DNA of 64,000 bases from an uncultured Lachnospiraceae bacterium. GTDB lineage: Bacteria > Bacillota > Clostridia > Lachnospirales > Lachnospiraceae. Position 1 is the first letter of the stretch. Each line of letters begins with the position of its first letter. The stretch spans positions 1-64,000 of the forward strand of contig CAJTTZ010000015.1 in NCBI GenBank assembly GCA_910579505.1. Direction: 5' to 3'. The notes under the pieces are model-generated. The model did not search any database and was not told the origin of the DNA. It saw nothing but the letters and a program-made list of their open reading frames with translations. This document shows positions 42,183 to 51,022 of this stretch, piece after piece. Position numbers and translations under genes: made by a program.

Positions 42183-42200
42183 TTCCGAACGGATTCGGAA
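42183..42200. promoter_or_regulatory. Palindromic operator candidate at malQ
   Basis: TTCCGAA-CGGA-TTCGGAA: perfect 7-bp arms with a 4-base spacer, lying right at the predicted transcription start. It differs from the 12-bp units upstream of the binding protein, though both contain TTCC/GGAA ends. Confidence 0.5.
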
Positions 42201-42229
42201 TGGTTGACAGGAAAGGAAATGTGGATGTT

Positions 42230-43711
42230 ATGAGAAAGAGCGGTGTTTTACTGCCTGTATCCGCTATCCCTTCAAAGTATGGGATTGGCGCGTTTTCCAG
42301 AGAGGCATATACCTTTATTGATCTGTTAGAAGAAGCAGGGCAGTCCTATTGGCAGATACTGCCGCTTGGTCCCACCGGCTATGGGGATTCTCCCTATCAG
42401 TCTTTTTCCACTTTTGCAGGAAATCCCTATTATATTGATCTGGAGTCCCTCGTTGAGGACGGGTATCTTACGAAGAAAGACTGCGAGCAGTATGACTTTG
42501 GTGATGACGACGCTTATGTCGATTATGAGAAGATATATCTGTCCCGGTTCAAAGTGTTAAAGACAGCTTTTGAGAACAGCCGGATCGAGAAGGACGAGGC
42601 ATATCGGAACTTTGTGGAGGAGAATGCCTACTGGCTGAAAGACTACGCCCTTTACATGGCGGTGAAGAACGCTTTCGGCGGAAAGAGCTGGGCAGAGTGG
42701 GACGAGGATATCAGGCTGCGCAAGCCTGAGGCGATGAAGAAATACGCGGAAAAATATGCGGAGGAAGTGGCTTTTTACCAGTTCCAGCAATATCTCTTCG
42801 CGAAACAGTGGTTTGCGCTGAAAGAGTACGCAAACCAGAAGAAGATTGAGATTATCGGGGATATTCCCATTTATGTGGCATTTGACAGTTCGGATACATG
42901 GGCAAGCCCCGAGTTATTCCAGCTGGATGACACGCTGACGCCCGTGGCTGTGGCGGGATGCCCGCCGGATGCCTTTTCCGCTACGGGACAGCTCTGGGGG
43001 AACCCGCTGTACCGTTGGGATTATCATAAAAAGACGGATTACGAGTGGTGGATGAAACGGATCGGCTACTGCTATAAACTTTACGATGTGGTGCGTATCG
43101 ACCATTTCAGGGGGTTTGATGAGTATTATTCCATTCCCTTTGGCGACGAGACGGCGGAGTTTGGGCACTGGGAAAAGGGCCCCGGCTACGATATCTTTCA
43201 GACGATGAAGGCAAAGCTTGGGAAAAAGGCTGTGATTGCGGAGGATCTCGGATTTTTGACCAAATCGGTCATTAATCTGGTGAAAAAGACTGGCTATCCG
43301 GGCATGAAGATTTTGCAGTTTGCTTTTGACTCCAGAGAGGAGAGCGATTATCTGCCTCATAATTATGTGGCGAACAGCATCGTCTACACGGGAACCCATG
43401 ACAATGACACGACACTGGGCTGGTATGAGAAGTTGAACCGTCGGGATAAGGCTTTTGCAAAAAGGTATTTGAATATAAAGACGAATAAGGACATCCAGTG
43501 GGAGTTTATCAGGGCGGCCATGGCAAGCGTGTCGGATACCTGTGTGATTCCGATGCAGGATTATCTTGGGCTTGGGACGGAGGCAAGAACCAATATGCCT
43601 TCCACGCTGGGGACGAACTGGAAGTGGCGGATGCTGCCCGGGCAGTTCACGGATGAGCTGGCGGCGCGGATCCTGGAGATGTCAAAACTCTACGGCCGGG
43701 CAAAAGCGTGA
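42230..43711 (+). CDS. malQ: 4-alpha-glucanotransferase (amylomaltase)
   Basis: GH77 enzyme that transfers alpha-1,4-glucan segments between maltodextrins, releasing glucose. 493 aa. Recognised by SGVLLPVSAIPSKYGIG, YWQILPLGPTGYGDSPYQS, the nucleophile Asp in VVRIDHFRGF, the acid/base Glu in AVIAEDLGF and GTHDNDTTLGWY. ATG 42230 with AGGAAAGGAAA upstream is the best start; GTG 42221 is possible. Its stop codon lies within repeat copy E. It processes what the transporter imports. Confidence 0.94.
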   Translation: MRKSGVLLPVSAIPSKYGIGAFSREAYTFIDLLEEAGQSYWQILPLGPTGYGDSPYQSFSTFAGNPYYIDLESLVEDGYLTKKDCEQYDFGDDDAYVDYEKIYLSRFKVLKTAFENSRIEKDEAYRNFVEENAYWLKDYALYMAVKNAFGGKSWAEWDEDIRLRKPEAMKKYAEKYAEEVAFYQFQQYLFAKQWFALKEYANQKKIEIIGDIPIYVAFDSSDTWASPELFQLDDTLTPVAVAGCPPDAFSATGQLWGNPLYRWDYHKKTDYEWWMKRIGYCYKLYDVVRIDHFRGFDEYYSIPFGDETAEFGHWEKGPGYDIFQTMKAKLGKKAVIAEDLGFLTKSVINLVKKTGYPGMKILQFAFDSREESDYLPHNYVANSIVYTGTHDNDTTLGWYEKLNRRDKAFAKRYLNIKTNKDIQWEFIRAAMASVSDTCVIPMQDYLGLGTEARTNMPSTLGTNWKWRMLPGQFTDELAARILEMSKLYGRAKA

Positions 43712-43803
43712 AAAGTACTTCTAAAGGCGTCCCGACATAGGACAGGACGCCAAGAAGTACTAAGTTTCACGCAGGAGAATGCCAAAAACACGGCATTCTC
43801 CGC
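43708..43803 (+). repeat. Two-hairpin element, copy E
   Basis: Outer stem GTGAAA/TTTCAC, inner stem AGTACTTCT/AGAAGTACT, a new apical hairpin (GGCGTCC..GGACGCC), then second hairpin GGAGAATGCC/GGCATTCTCC. The malQ stop TGA is part of the outer stem. Compared with D, the inner stem shows a compensatory C-to-T / G-to-A pair change. Confidence 0.88.
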
Positions 43804-43842
43804 ATTGAGTGAAGAGCGCGTAGAATATGGCGGGGGATGCAG

Positions 43843-44880
43843 ATGGCGGAAATAACGATAAAAGACATAGCGAAAGAATGCGGCGTGGGCGTCAGTACGG
43901 TCTCCCGGGCAATCAATAATCACCCGGATATCAACCCTGAAACCAAGAAAATGATTTTGGAAGTGATTGACCGAACAGGTTTTATTCCGAATAACAGCGC
44001 CAGAAACTTAAAGAGGACGGACGCCAAGTGCATTGCCGTGTTGGTGAAGGGAATTACGAATCCGTTTTTCAGCAGCATGATTCAGATCATCGAGGAAGAG
44101 ACGCAGCGAAACAAGTATGCGCTCGTACTTCGGCATGTGGAGCCTCAGGAGGATGAGATTGATGTGGCGCTGGAGCTTGAGAAGGAGAAACGGCTGCGCG
44201 GAATCGTTTTCCTTGGCGGCAAATTCGAGCATACAGAGGAGAAGATACGAAAGCTGAAAGTGCCTTTTATTTTCAGCACTATTGGAGTCAATGTGCCGGA
44301 CCAGATCAATAAGATGGAGTTTTCCAATATTGCAGTAGATGACAGGATGGAAAGCAAAAAGATGACGGAGTATCTGCTCGGTCTGGGACACAGGAAAATT
44401 GCTCTGATTACTGAGCGGTCGGAGCGGCCCATCGGCCGGCTGCGCATGGAGGGATTTCGGCGGGCATATGCGGAGCACGGGCTGGATGTGCCGGATGAAC
44501 TGATCTGCTATGTGCAGGAGGATATCGACCACTATTCCATGGAAAACGGCTATCTGACGGCTAAAAAGCTGCTGGAGTCGGGGCAGGAAGTGACGGCCAT
44601 CTATGCGGTGGCTGACGCGCTGGCTATCGGCGCCTGCAGGGCGGTGCTTGAAGCCGGAAAAAGGATTCCAGAGGATATTTCGGTGGCCGGGTATGATGGT
44701 ATTGAGATGGGAGAGTATTACAATCCGAAGCTGACCACGATCAAGCAGCCGGTGGAGGAGATGGCGAAGAAGACAATACGCCTGCTCCTTGACGTGATCA
44801 GGGAGCGCAAAGAGCACCAGCAGATTGTGTTTCCGGCGGAGCTTGTGGTGAGAGAGTCTACCGGGCCCTGCTCAAATTAG
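43843..44880 (+). CDS. LacI family transcriptional regulator
   Basis: 345 aa. N-terminal helix-turn-helix (TIKDIAKECGVGVSTVSRAI, about residues 5-24) with hinge helix NNSARNLK, followed by a periplasmic-binding-type effector domain (60-345) with the final PVEEMAKKTIRLLLD contact helix. ATG 43843 follows GGGGGATG; the ATG six bases earlier abuts that site. Downstream of malQ across repeat E. Presumed maltodextrin-responsive regulator of the operator array at 38830. Its last 23 bases overlap the convergent CYTH gene. Confidence 0.92.
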   Translation: MAEITIKDIAKECGVGVSTVSRAINNHPDINPETKKMILEVIDRTGFIPNNSARNLKRTDAKCIAVLVKGITNPFFSSMIQIIEEETQRNKYALVLRHVEPQEDEIDVALELEKEKRLRGIVFLGGKFEHTEEKIRKLKVPFIFSTIGVNVPDQINKMEFSNIAVDDRMESKKMTEYLLGLGHRKIALITERSERPIGRLRMEGFRRAYAEHGLDVPDELICYVQEDIDHYSMENGYLTAKKLLESGQEVTAIYAVADALAIGACRAVLEAGKRIPEDISVAGYDGIEMGEYYNPKLTTIKQPVEEMAKKTIRLLLDVIRERKEHQQIVFPAELVVRESTGPCSN

Positions 44881-45358
44881 AATTGTGATAGGCGGGATCG
44901 TTTGTGACGTCTTGACTAAACCAGTCGAGAGGGAGAAACGATTCCGCTGTTTCTTCGTCCGGGAACTCCACTTCCGCGATGACAAGAGGGGCGAAAGGCG
45001 GCTCGAAGATATCCAGTTCTACGCACAGACTAAGCTGGTCAATTAAATTTCCTTTGGACGACACATATGTCGGGTCAAACTGCGGATGGTCGATGGGAAT
45101 GACATACCGTTTTTTGGAGATGATATTTCCGTCCGCTTTTTCCCGCAGATGATAGTAGGACTCTTCGTTTAAGGGGAGATTGTACTCCTCTCTGGCGAGC
45201 AGTCCTTTTCCTTTGTAGGTCAGATAGTAGGAGTCGTCCTCCCTGCGGATTCTGACAACCGGGTCAGTGTTCAGATAAGCCTGCTCGATGATGCGGCAGG
45301 GGTAAGAGTCCAGATTGACCGGGAGGGTTTTGACTGTGAATTTGCGTTCGATTTCCAT
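44858..45358 (-). CDS. CYTH domain protein
   Basis: Triphosphate-tunnel fold, 166 aa. It opens with the signature MEIERKFTV, followed by VVRIRREDDSYYLTYKGKG and the acidic strand VIAEVEFPDEE, all expected metal and phosphate ligands. Bacterial members act as inorganic tri/polyphosphatases or adenylate cyclase; short single-domain forms like this lean to triphosphatase, not provable here. AAAGGAC precedes the ATG. Overlaps lacI tail-to-tail by 23 bases. Confidence 0.88.
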   Translation of the reverse strand: MEIERKFTVKTLPVNLDSYPCRIIEQAYLNTDPVVRIRREDDSYYLTYKGKGLLAREEYNLPLNEESYYHLREKADGNIISKKRYVIPIDHPQFDPTYVSSKGNLIDQLSLCVELDIFEPPFAPLVIAEVEFPDEETAESFLPLDWFSQDVTNDPAYHNSNLSRAR

Positions 45359-45425
45359 TGTGGGGTCCTTTCGATTCGGTTGTTTATTTCATACCTCTAT
45401 TTACAAATATTCATTAATGGTCTCT

Positions 45426-45454
45426 ATTATAAGGGGATTAGATGGCGGTGTAAA
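45426..45454 (-). promoter_or_regulatory. Promoter of the CYTH gene (duplicated promoter type)
   Basis: Minus strand TTTACA (45454-45449), 17-bp spacer, TATAAT (45431-45426). The promoter and its flanks closely match those at 46921-46949. Confidence 0.8.
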
Positions 45455-45594
45455 GTCCTGTCTGTTTTCTGGATTTTTCATGTGGCGTTTGGTGATAAAC
45501 TGGTAGTTTGTGCGAAAAGCGCATGGTTGTCTGTGACGATCATATATGTTAGGATAACGGAGATAACTGTTAATTTTCAATAGGGAGGTATACG

Positions 45595-46587
45595 ATGTAT
45601 ATTGCAGACGAAAAGAGATATGAAACGATGCCCTATCATCGCTGCGGCAGCAGCGGACTTCTGCTTCCGGCGGTTTCTCTGGGTTTATGGCATAATTTTG
45701 GTTCCAATGGAAACTTTGAAAATATGGAGGCGGTGTGCCATACGGCTTTCGACCATGGGATCACGCATTTTGATCTGGCAAATAACTATGGACCTGTGTA
45801 CGGTGCGGCGGAGGAAAATTTCGGAAGGATTCTGAAAAAGAGTCTGGGGATTTATCGGGACGAGCTGGTGATTTCCACGAAAGCCGGATATGATATGTGG
45901 CCGGGTCCTTATGGAAACTGGGGCAGTAAGAAATATCTGGTTGCAAGTCTGGATCAGAGCCTGCGCCGTATGGGCATAGAGTATGTGGATATATACTACC
46001 ACCACAGACCCGATCCCGAGACGCCTTTGGAAGAAACAGCAAGAGCGCTGGACGGCATAGTCAGAAGCGGAAAGGCGCTGTATGTGGGCATTTCCAACTA
46101 TGACAGAGAACAGACGGAGGCGATTGCCGCCCTTTTTAAGCAGATGGGAACGCCGTTTATTATTAATCAGAGAAGATACTCCATGCTCGACCGAACGATT
46201 GAGAAGGACGGGCTCAAGGACTATGCGGCGGCTCATGGGATTGGTGTGATCACCTTTTCGCCGCTGGCACAAGGGCTTCTCACAGACCGCTATCTGCATG
46301 GCATTCCCGAAGACAGCCGTGTGCGGGCGGACGGGCGCTTTTTACAGGAGAGTGCCATAACAGAAGACATGCTTCAAAAAATCGGAAAACTGAATGCGCT
46401 TGCCGCCCAGAGAGGACAGTCTCTGGCACAGATGGCGCTGGCGTGGATTCTCAGGGACGGCGATATCACCAGTGTGCTGATCGGCGCTTCCCGTCCGACT
46501 CAGGTGCTGGACAATATCGGGATGATTGGGAATACGTCTTTTGGGGAGGAGGAGAGACGGGAAATTGATGAGATTCTGGAGGGATAA
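45595..46587 (+). CDS. Aldo/keto reductase (YghZ/GprA-like)
   Basis: NADPH-dependent TIM-barrel reductase, 330 aa. The catalytic tetrad positions appear as FDLANNYG (Asp, Tyr), STKAG (Lys) and YHHRPDPETP (His). The long ANNYGPVYGAAEENFGRIL segment and the MLDRTIEKDGL block match the L-glyceraldehyde-3-phosphate reductase / Kv-beta-like group. GGGAGG precedes the ATG. Monocistronic. Physiological substrate unknown. Confidence 0.9.
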   Translation: MYIADEKRYETMPYHRCGSSGLLLPAVSLGLWHNFGSNGNFENMEAVCHTAFDHGITHFDLANNYGPVYGAAEENFGRILKKSLGIYRDELVISTKAGYDMWPGPYGNWGSKKYLVASLDQSLRRMGIEYVDIYYHHRPDPETPLEETARALDGIVRSGKALYVGISNYDREQTEAIAALFKQMGTPFIINQRRYSMLDRTIEKDGLKDYAAAHGIGVITFSPLAQGLLTDRYLHGIPEDSRVRADGRFLQESAITEDMLQKIGKLNALAAQRGQSLAQMALAWILRDGDITSVLIGASRPTQVLDNIGMIGNTSFGEEERREIDEILEG

Positions 46588-46646
46588 TTTTCTCCCGGAT
46601 TTTCCCGGCGAAATGCTGTGACGAATGGGAACTAGCATAAAGAAGG

Positions 46647-46680
46647 GTGTAGAGTCTTACCGTAGTATAAGACTTTACAC
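46647..46680 (-). terminator. Terminator of the 53-aa gene
   Basis: On the minus strand GTGTAAAGTCTTA pairs with TAAGACTCTACAC (one mismatch) around TACTACGG, followed by CCTTCTTT. Confidence 0.75.
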
Positions 46681-46704
46681 CTTGGTTTTGGGGTTACGCT
46701 GCGA

Positions 46705-46866
46705 TTAGCTTTCTATGCCTTCGTTTACCCTTGTTAAATCGCGTTCCAGTTTCTTTTCGAGTTTTTCATATTCTTTGCTGCGAAGCATCTCAAGTTCGTC
46801 TTCAATGCGGATTCGTTCTTTTCGCAGGTGGTCTTTGTATTGCAGATCAGTTGGCACTTCGTACAT
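46705..46866 (-). CDS. 53-aa charged, coiled-coil-like protein
   Basis: An intact short gene: consensus promoter, AAGGAGG seven bases before ATG, 53 codons, terminator. The product begins MYEVPTDLQY and continues as a highly charged amphipathic helix (ERIRIEDELEMLRSKEYEKL), ending RVNEGIES. No cysteine and no membrane span. No family recognised. It shares its promoter type with the CYTH gene 1.3 kb away, so the two may respond together. Confidence 0.72.
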   Translation of the reverse strand: MYEVPTDLQYKDHLRKERIRIEDELEMLRSKEYEKLEKKLERDLTRVNEGIES

Positions 46867-46920
46867 CCTTTCACCCTCCTTGCAGACAGTTATATATACA
46901 AATATTTATGAACTATCTCT

Positions 46921-46949
46921 ATTATAAAGGGATTTGATGACAGTGTAAA
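46921..46949 (-). promoter_or_regulatory. Promoter of the 53-aa gene
   Basis: Minus strand TTTACA (46949-46944), 17-bp spacer, TATAAT (46926-46921). The remaining gap to 47243 (about 290 bases) contains a second copy of a CGGCGAAATGC-GTGAC segment also present at 46601, and otherwise nothing I recognise. Confidence 0.8.
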
Positions 46950-47243
46950 GTCTTATTTGTTTGTCAAGGTACTGATAAGCGTACGGTAAATCGTTTGCAT
47001 GGAAATTCTCGGCGAAATGCCGTGACAGATATGGCACAGGACAGCCATACAGACCAAATGTAAATGATGGATATAGCGTAGTATGGTGCAGAGAAATATG
47101 TCAAGTGTCTGTGTTTTTGAAAAGGGTGAAATATATAAATGGTAAAATGGTTTGTCAGTTCCTGTATGTTCTGTGTTATAATGTCTTGGGATGAAATCTG
47201 TAGACTTTTGGCGTATTATTTATAGTAAAAGGGGAGAGCGGTC

Positions 47244-48134
47244 ATGTGGATGTATTTGTATGCGTTGCTTTTTGTCATTGTAGTAATTGTAATATATACA
47301 TTACAGAATTGGCAGTATAAAAAGACGGAATATTATGAGCAGACTAAAAATTCCTATTTGAGTGTCCTTTTTGATAAGGGACGTCTGGGTGAATTTTACA
47401 CATATAAAGATCTTAAGCCGCTTGATGGGTATAAACGTTATTTGTTCAATTTATATATTCCGAAAGAAAACGGGGAAACTACAGAACTGGATGTTGTTCT
47501 TTTGCATGAATCGGGCATTTATGTATTTGAGTCTAAAAATTACAGCGGGTGGATTTTTGGAACAGAAACTCAAAAATATTGGACGCAGACCTTGCCTGCC
47601 GGGCGGGGACGGTCGCTGAAAAATAAATTTTTTAATCCAATCATGCAGAACAAGGGGCATATAAAATGGCTTCAGGCATTTCTTGTGGAACAGACATTGC
47701 CTTTTTATTCTTACATAGTATTTAGTGACCGATGCACATTGAAGGATATCAAATTGACCAGCGCAGACCATTATGTTATGAACCGACATAAGATTCTTTC
47801 TGCAGTTCGACAAAATATAGCTAAGACAGGGAAGCGATTATCGTCGCAAAAAATTGACGACTTATTTGAGAAACTGTATCCGCTTACACAGGTGGACGAA
47901 GCTAGAAAAATGACGCATATTCAAAATATTCAGCAGAAAACACAAAAGAGTGTTTTGCAGTCCGTCCCTGCCGTTATGGAAACGGCAAAGGCTGAGGACT
48001 CGATATGTCCCCGCTGTGGCGGAAAACTTGTTATGCGCACGGCGAAGAAAGGGGAACGGCAGGGAAAACAGTTCTTGGGATGTTCCAATTTTCCGAAATG
48101 CAGGTATATTGAGGATTTGCCGGATGAATCATAA
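47244..48134 (+). CDS. Membrane-anchored NERD nuclease-like protein with zinc ribbon
   Basis: 296 aa. One N-terminal membrane helix (2-20), a NERD domain (about 45-165; GRLGEFYTYKDL, ELDVVLLHESGIYVFESKNY with the D-x(n)-E-x-K nuclease triad), and a C-terminal topoisomerase-type zinc ribbon (about 252-288; CPRCGGKLV and GCSNFPKCRY). This architecture is common in Firmicutes; a role in DNA processing or defence is suspected but unproven. AAAGGGGAG precedes the ATG. Lower GC than its neighbours, so perhaps acquired. Confidence 0.88.
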   Translation: MWMYLYALLFVIVVIVIYTLQNWQYKKTEYYEQTKNSYLSVLFDKGRLGEFYTYKDLKPLDGYKRYLFNLYIPKENGETTELDVVLLHESGIYVFESKNYSGWIFGTETQKYWTQTLPAGRGRSLKNKFFNPIMQNKGHIKWLQAFLVEQTLPFYSYIVFSDRCTLKDIKLTSADHYVMNRHKILSAVRQNIAKTGKRLSSQKIDDLFEKLYPLTQVDEARKMTHIQNIQQKTQKSVLQSVPAVMETAKAEDSICPRCGGKLVMRTAKKGERQGKQFLGCSNFPKCRYIEDLPDES

Positions 48135-48149
48135 AGGAAGGGAAATGCC

Positions 48150-48671
48150 ATGAAAAGCATTGAAATTAAGACAGAACGCCTGACCTTAAAACCTTTGGGA
48201 AGCGAATACCTTGATACGGTGAATGTTTACGCCATGGATTATGAAAATTCAAAATACATGTGCCGTCTGCCGAATGAGAGCGTGGAGGAAACCGTAGCGT
48301 TTCTGGCGGGCGTTGACGCAGAGTGGGCGAAGGAAGAGCCGGCGTTTTATGAATTTGCCATACTCTATCATAACGAACATATTGGTGCGGTTGGGATATA
48401 CTTTGAAAATGGAATCGGGGAGCTTGCCTGGATTATCAATAAGAAATATTGGCGAAACGGGTTTGCCTATGAGGCGGCGAAAGCACTTGTCTCTTATTGT
48501 ACGGAGCATATGGGAACGACGCACTTTATTGCCTGTTGCGATACGGAAAATGTGGCTTCCTATAGGGTCATGGAAAAATTGGGTATGACCAGAACGGGCA
48601 AGTACGGCGGGAGAAGGAACAGGGCGGCGGCAGAGGACAGCTTTGAGTATCGGTATGAGATGAGCGTATAG
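48150..48671 (+). CDS. GNAT family N-acetyltransferase (RimJ/RimL type)
   Basis: 173 aa. KTERLTLKPL opening, acetyl-CoA loop region around NKKYWRNGFAYEAAKALVSY, and the ENVASYRVMEKLGM motif that closes the family. Substrate unknown (N-terminal amine, amino acid or antibiotic). AAGGAAGGG precedes the ATG. Fifteen bases after the NERD gene and four before the MATE gene, so all three may share a transcript. Confidence 0.9.
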   Translation: MKSIEIKTERLTLKPLGSEYLDTVNVYAMDYENSKYMCRLPNESVEETVAFLAGVDAEWAKEEPAFYEFAILYHNEHIGAVGIYFENGIGELAWIINKKYWRNGFAYEAAKALVSYCTEHMGTTHFIACCDTENVASYRVMEKLGMTRTGKYGGRRNRAAAEDSFEYRYEMSV

Positions 48672-48675
48672 TGAT

Positions 48676-50013
48676 ATGACAAATCAGGATTTGACAAAAG
48701 GTAATGTGACAAAATCGCTGCTTGTGTTCGCGGCGCCGATGATTTTAGGAAATCTGCTGCAACAGTGCTACAATATTGCGGACACATGGGTGGTGGGAAA
48801 ATTTGTGGGCGCGGACGCGCTGGCGGCAGTGGGCTCTTCCTACGCGCTGATGACGTTTTTAAACTCTCTGCTGATTGGTCTTAGTATGGGCGGCGGCGCT
48901 GTCTTTTCCTATTATATAGGAAAGGGAGACAAAGAGCGGGTGCGCATCTGCGCGCAGACGGCTTTTGTGCTGATCGGCGTGCTGGCGGTGGCGCTCACTT
49001 TTTTTTCGCAGACGATGATGCACCCGATTCTTACGCTGCTTCGCACACCCGCGGAACTTTATGACATGACAAGGGAATATCTGGCGGTTGTCTTTTGGGG
49101 GATTTTCTTTATCTTCCTATATAATTATTTTGCTTTCCTGTTGCGTGCGCTTGGAAATTCCGTCGCGCCGCTGTACTTTCTGGGGGCGGCGTCGGCGCTG
49201 AATATTGCGCTTGATTTATTTTTTGTGTGCAGTTTGAAACGGGGACTTTCTGGGGCGGCGGAGGCGACGGTGATCGCGCAGGCGGTTTCCGGGCTGGGAC
49301 TCGGCGTTTATCTGTGGAAGAAGGAGCCGTATTATCGGTTTTCTCTGAAACGCTTCCTGCGGGAGGAGAAGCCGGTTGGGGAAATCTGCGGCTATTCCCT
49401 GATGACCGGCGTACAGCAGTCGGTGATGAATTTCGGCATTCTGATGGTGCAGAGCCTCGTCAACAGCTTCGGTCCCGCGGTGATGGCGGCTTTTGCGGCT
49501 ACGGTAAAGATTGACACGTTCGCTTACATGCCGGCGCAGGAGTTCGGCAATGCCTACTCCATTTTCATTTCGCAGAATTTCGGCGCGGGCAAACGGGAGC
49601 GAGTAAAGCAGGGGACGAGGAAGGCGATGACGGTTTCAGCCGTTTTCTGCGGGGTGATTTCGGTTCTGGTATTTGCGTTTGCAAGGTTTCTCATGCTGAT
49701 TTTTGTGGATGCCGGGGAAACTAAGATTATAGAAATCGGTATGCAGTATCTGCGCATCGAGGGCGCTTTCTATATCGGCATCGGCGTCCTGTTCCTACTG
49801 TACGGGTATTTCCGGGGCGTTAACAGACCGGGCGTGTCCCTTGTGCTGACGGTGATTTCCCTTGGAACGCGGGTTGTGCTGGCATATGTTCTGGCGGCGC
49901 ATCCGGCAATCGGTGTGCTCGGTATCTGGTGGGCGATTCCCATCGGCTGGGCGCTTGCGGATGTGACGGGAATTGTGCTGATGCGGCGGGGCGGTACATA
50001 CGGTGAAAAATAA
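48676..50013 (+). CDS. MATE family multidrug/toxin exporter
   Basis: 445 aa, twelve helices. LLVFAAPMILGNLLQQCYNI and DTWVVGKFVGADALAAVGSS in the N-half, LMTGVQQSVMNFGILMVQ opening the C-half. The ATG lies four bases after the GNAT stop with only a weak ribosome site, so translation is probably coupled. Related to but clearly distinct from the MATE gene at 9104. Confidence 0.91.
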   Translation: MTNQDLTKGNVTKSLLVFAAPMILGNLLQQCYNIADTWVVGKFVGADALAAVGSSYALMTFLNSLLIGLSMGGGAVFSYYIGKGDKERVRICAQTAFVLIGVLAVALTFFSQTMMHPILTLLRTPAELYDMTREYLAVVFWGIFFIFLYNYFAFLLRALGNSVAPLYFLGAASALNIALDLFFVCSLKRGLSGAAEATVIAQAVSGLGLGVYLWKKEPYYRFSLKRFLREEKPVGEICGYSLMTGVQQSVMNFGILMVQSLVNSFGPAVMAAFAATVKIDTFAYMPAQEFGNAYSIFISQNFGAGKRERVKQGTRKAMTVSAVFCGVISVLVFAFARFLMLIFVDAGETKIIEIGMQYLRIEGAFYIGIGVLFLLYGYFRGVNRPGVSLVLTVISLGTRVVLAYVLAAHPAIGVLGIWWAIPIGWALADVTGIVLMRRGGTYGEK

Positions 50014-50187
50014 AAATCCTGTTATGCCGTAGAAAATGATGTGGTAAGAGTTTTTGACAGTGTGCATACCTTTGAAAATGATACGGATGAAATAACGGAA
50101 TTTGTAGTATTTAGGTATGTGCCGGATGGAACGGATAAAAGGGAACTAATAAAAGGGGATAAAGTAAGTGGCCGGCGCAAAAAGTGA
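50014..50187 (+). pseudogene. Possible gene remnant after MATE
   Basis: Directly after the MATE stop the same frame stays open for 57 codons with protein-like composition (VVRVFDSVHTFENDT, EFVVFRYVPDGTDKRELI) to TGA at 50185. There is no ATG and no ribosome site; GTG 50041 is the only early start-like codon. It could be the decayed C-terminus of a lost gene. Family not recognised. Confidence 0.3.
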
Positions 50188-50270
50188 TTTGAGTGAGAAA
50201 GATGCTTTGATACGTTGGTAACACAAATAATAGAAAGCAGGGGGACAAAAACCCCGGAACGGAGGAACAC

Positions 50271-50822
50271 ATGAGCAAAACAGCAATTTTTTTCGCAACA
50301 GGTTATGAGGAGATCGAGGCGCTGACGGTGGTGGATATCCTGCGGCGCGCGGGCGAGGAGATCACCATGGTGTCCATCACCAACGGGCGCAGCGTCACAA
50401 GCTCCCACGGTGTGGAAGTGACGATGGACAAAGTCCTTTCGGAAGTCAATTTTGACGAGACGGATGTGATTGTCCTGCCGGGCGGGATGCCGGGCACGAA
50501 GAATCTGGAGGCATGTGAGGCGTTGATGGAGCAGTTGGACGCATTTGTGAAGGCGGGCAAGACCGTGGCGGCTGTATGCGCGGCGCCTTCGATTCTGGGA
50601 CACCGCGGGCATTTAAAAGGAAAGAAGGCGTGTTCCTTCCCCGACATGGAAAGTCAGCTGGAGGGTGCGGACGTGAAGCAGGAGCCGGCTGTAATCGACG
50701 GCAATATCATCACGGGACGCGGCATGGGCGCGGCGATTCCCTTTGGGCTTGCCATTCTGGAAAAGCTGCAGGGGAAAGAGGCGGCTGACGCGATGGCGGC
50801 GAAGATCGTGTACCGGGGATAA
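50271..50822 (+). CDS. DJ-1/PfpI family protein (glyoxalase III-like)
   Basis: 183 aa, flavodoxin-like fold. The nucleophile Cys sits in AAVCAAPSIL (about residue 104) with the partner Glu in ATGYEEIEA (residue 15) and GGMPGTKNL, matching the DJ-1 subfamily (YajL/ThiJ). Members remove methylglyoxal or protect proteins from glycation; the exact activity is debated. GGAGG precedes the ATG. No operon partner. Confidence 0.92.
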   Translation: MSKTAIFFATGYEEIEALTVVDILRRAGEEITMVSITNGRSVTSSHGVEVTMDKVLSEVNFDETDVIVLPGGMPGTKNLEACEALMEQLDAFVKAGKTVAAVCAAPSILGHRGHLKGKKACSFPDMESQLEGADVKQEPAVIDGNIITGRGMGAAIPFGLAILEKLQGKEAADAMAAKIVYRG

Positions 50823-50863
50823 GGCTATAAAAATTAAGATGCATGATCTGGAAAAAAATACTA

Positions 50864-50892
50864 TTATAATTTCATCCCATCCGAACATACTA
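50864..50892 (+). promoter_or_regulatory. Candidate forespore (sigma-G/F) promoter of the SASP gene
   Basis: TTATA (50864-50868), 17-bp spacer, CATACTA (50886-50892). The -10 matches CATNHTA exactly; the -35 differs from GHATR at one base. It fits forespore expression of the spore protein gene 130 bases downstream. Confidence 0.4.
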
Positions 50893-51022
50893 ACATCAAG
50901 ATAAGCGGCAAACAAAGTGTGCTTTAAACGGAAAACACCGTAGACAGGCGCACGGAGAATGCGCTTGTCTCAAATATAGATAAAGAATCAAAAGATTCAA
51001 AGTATTTCGGAGGTGAAAAGAA

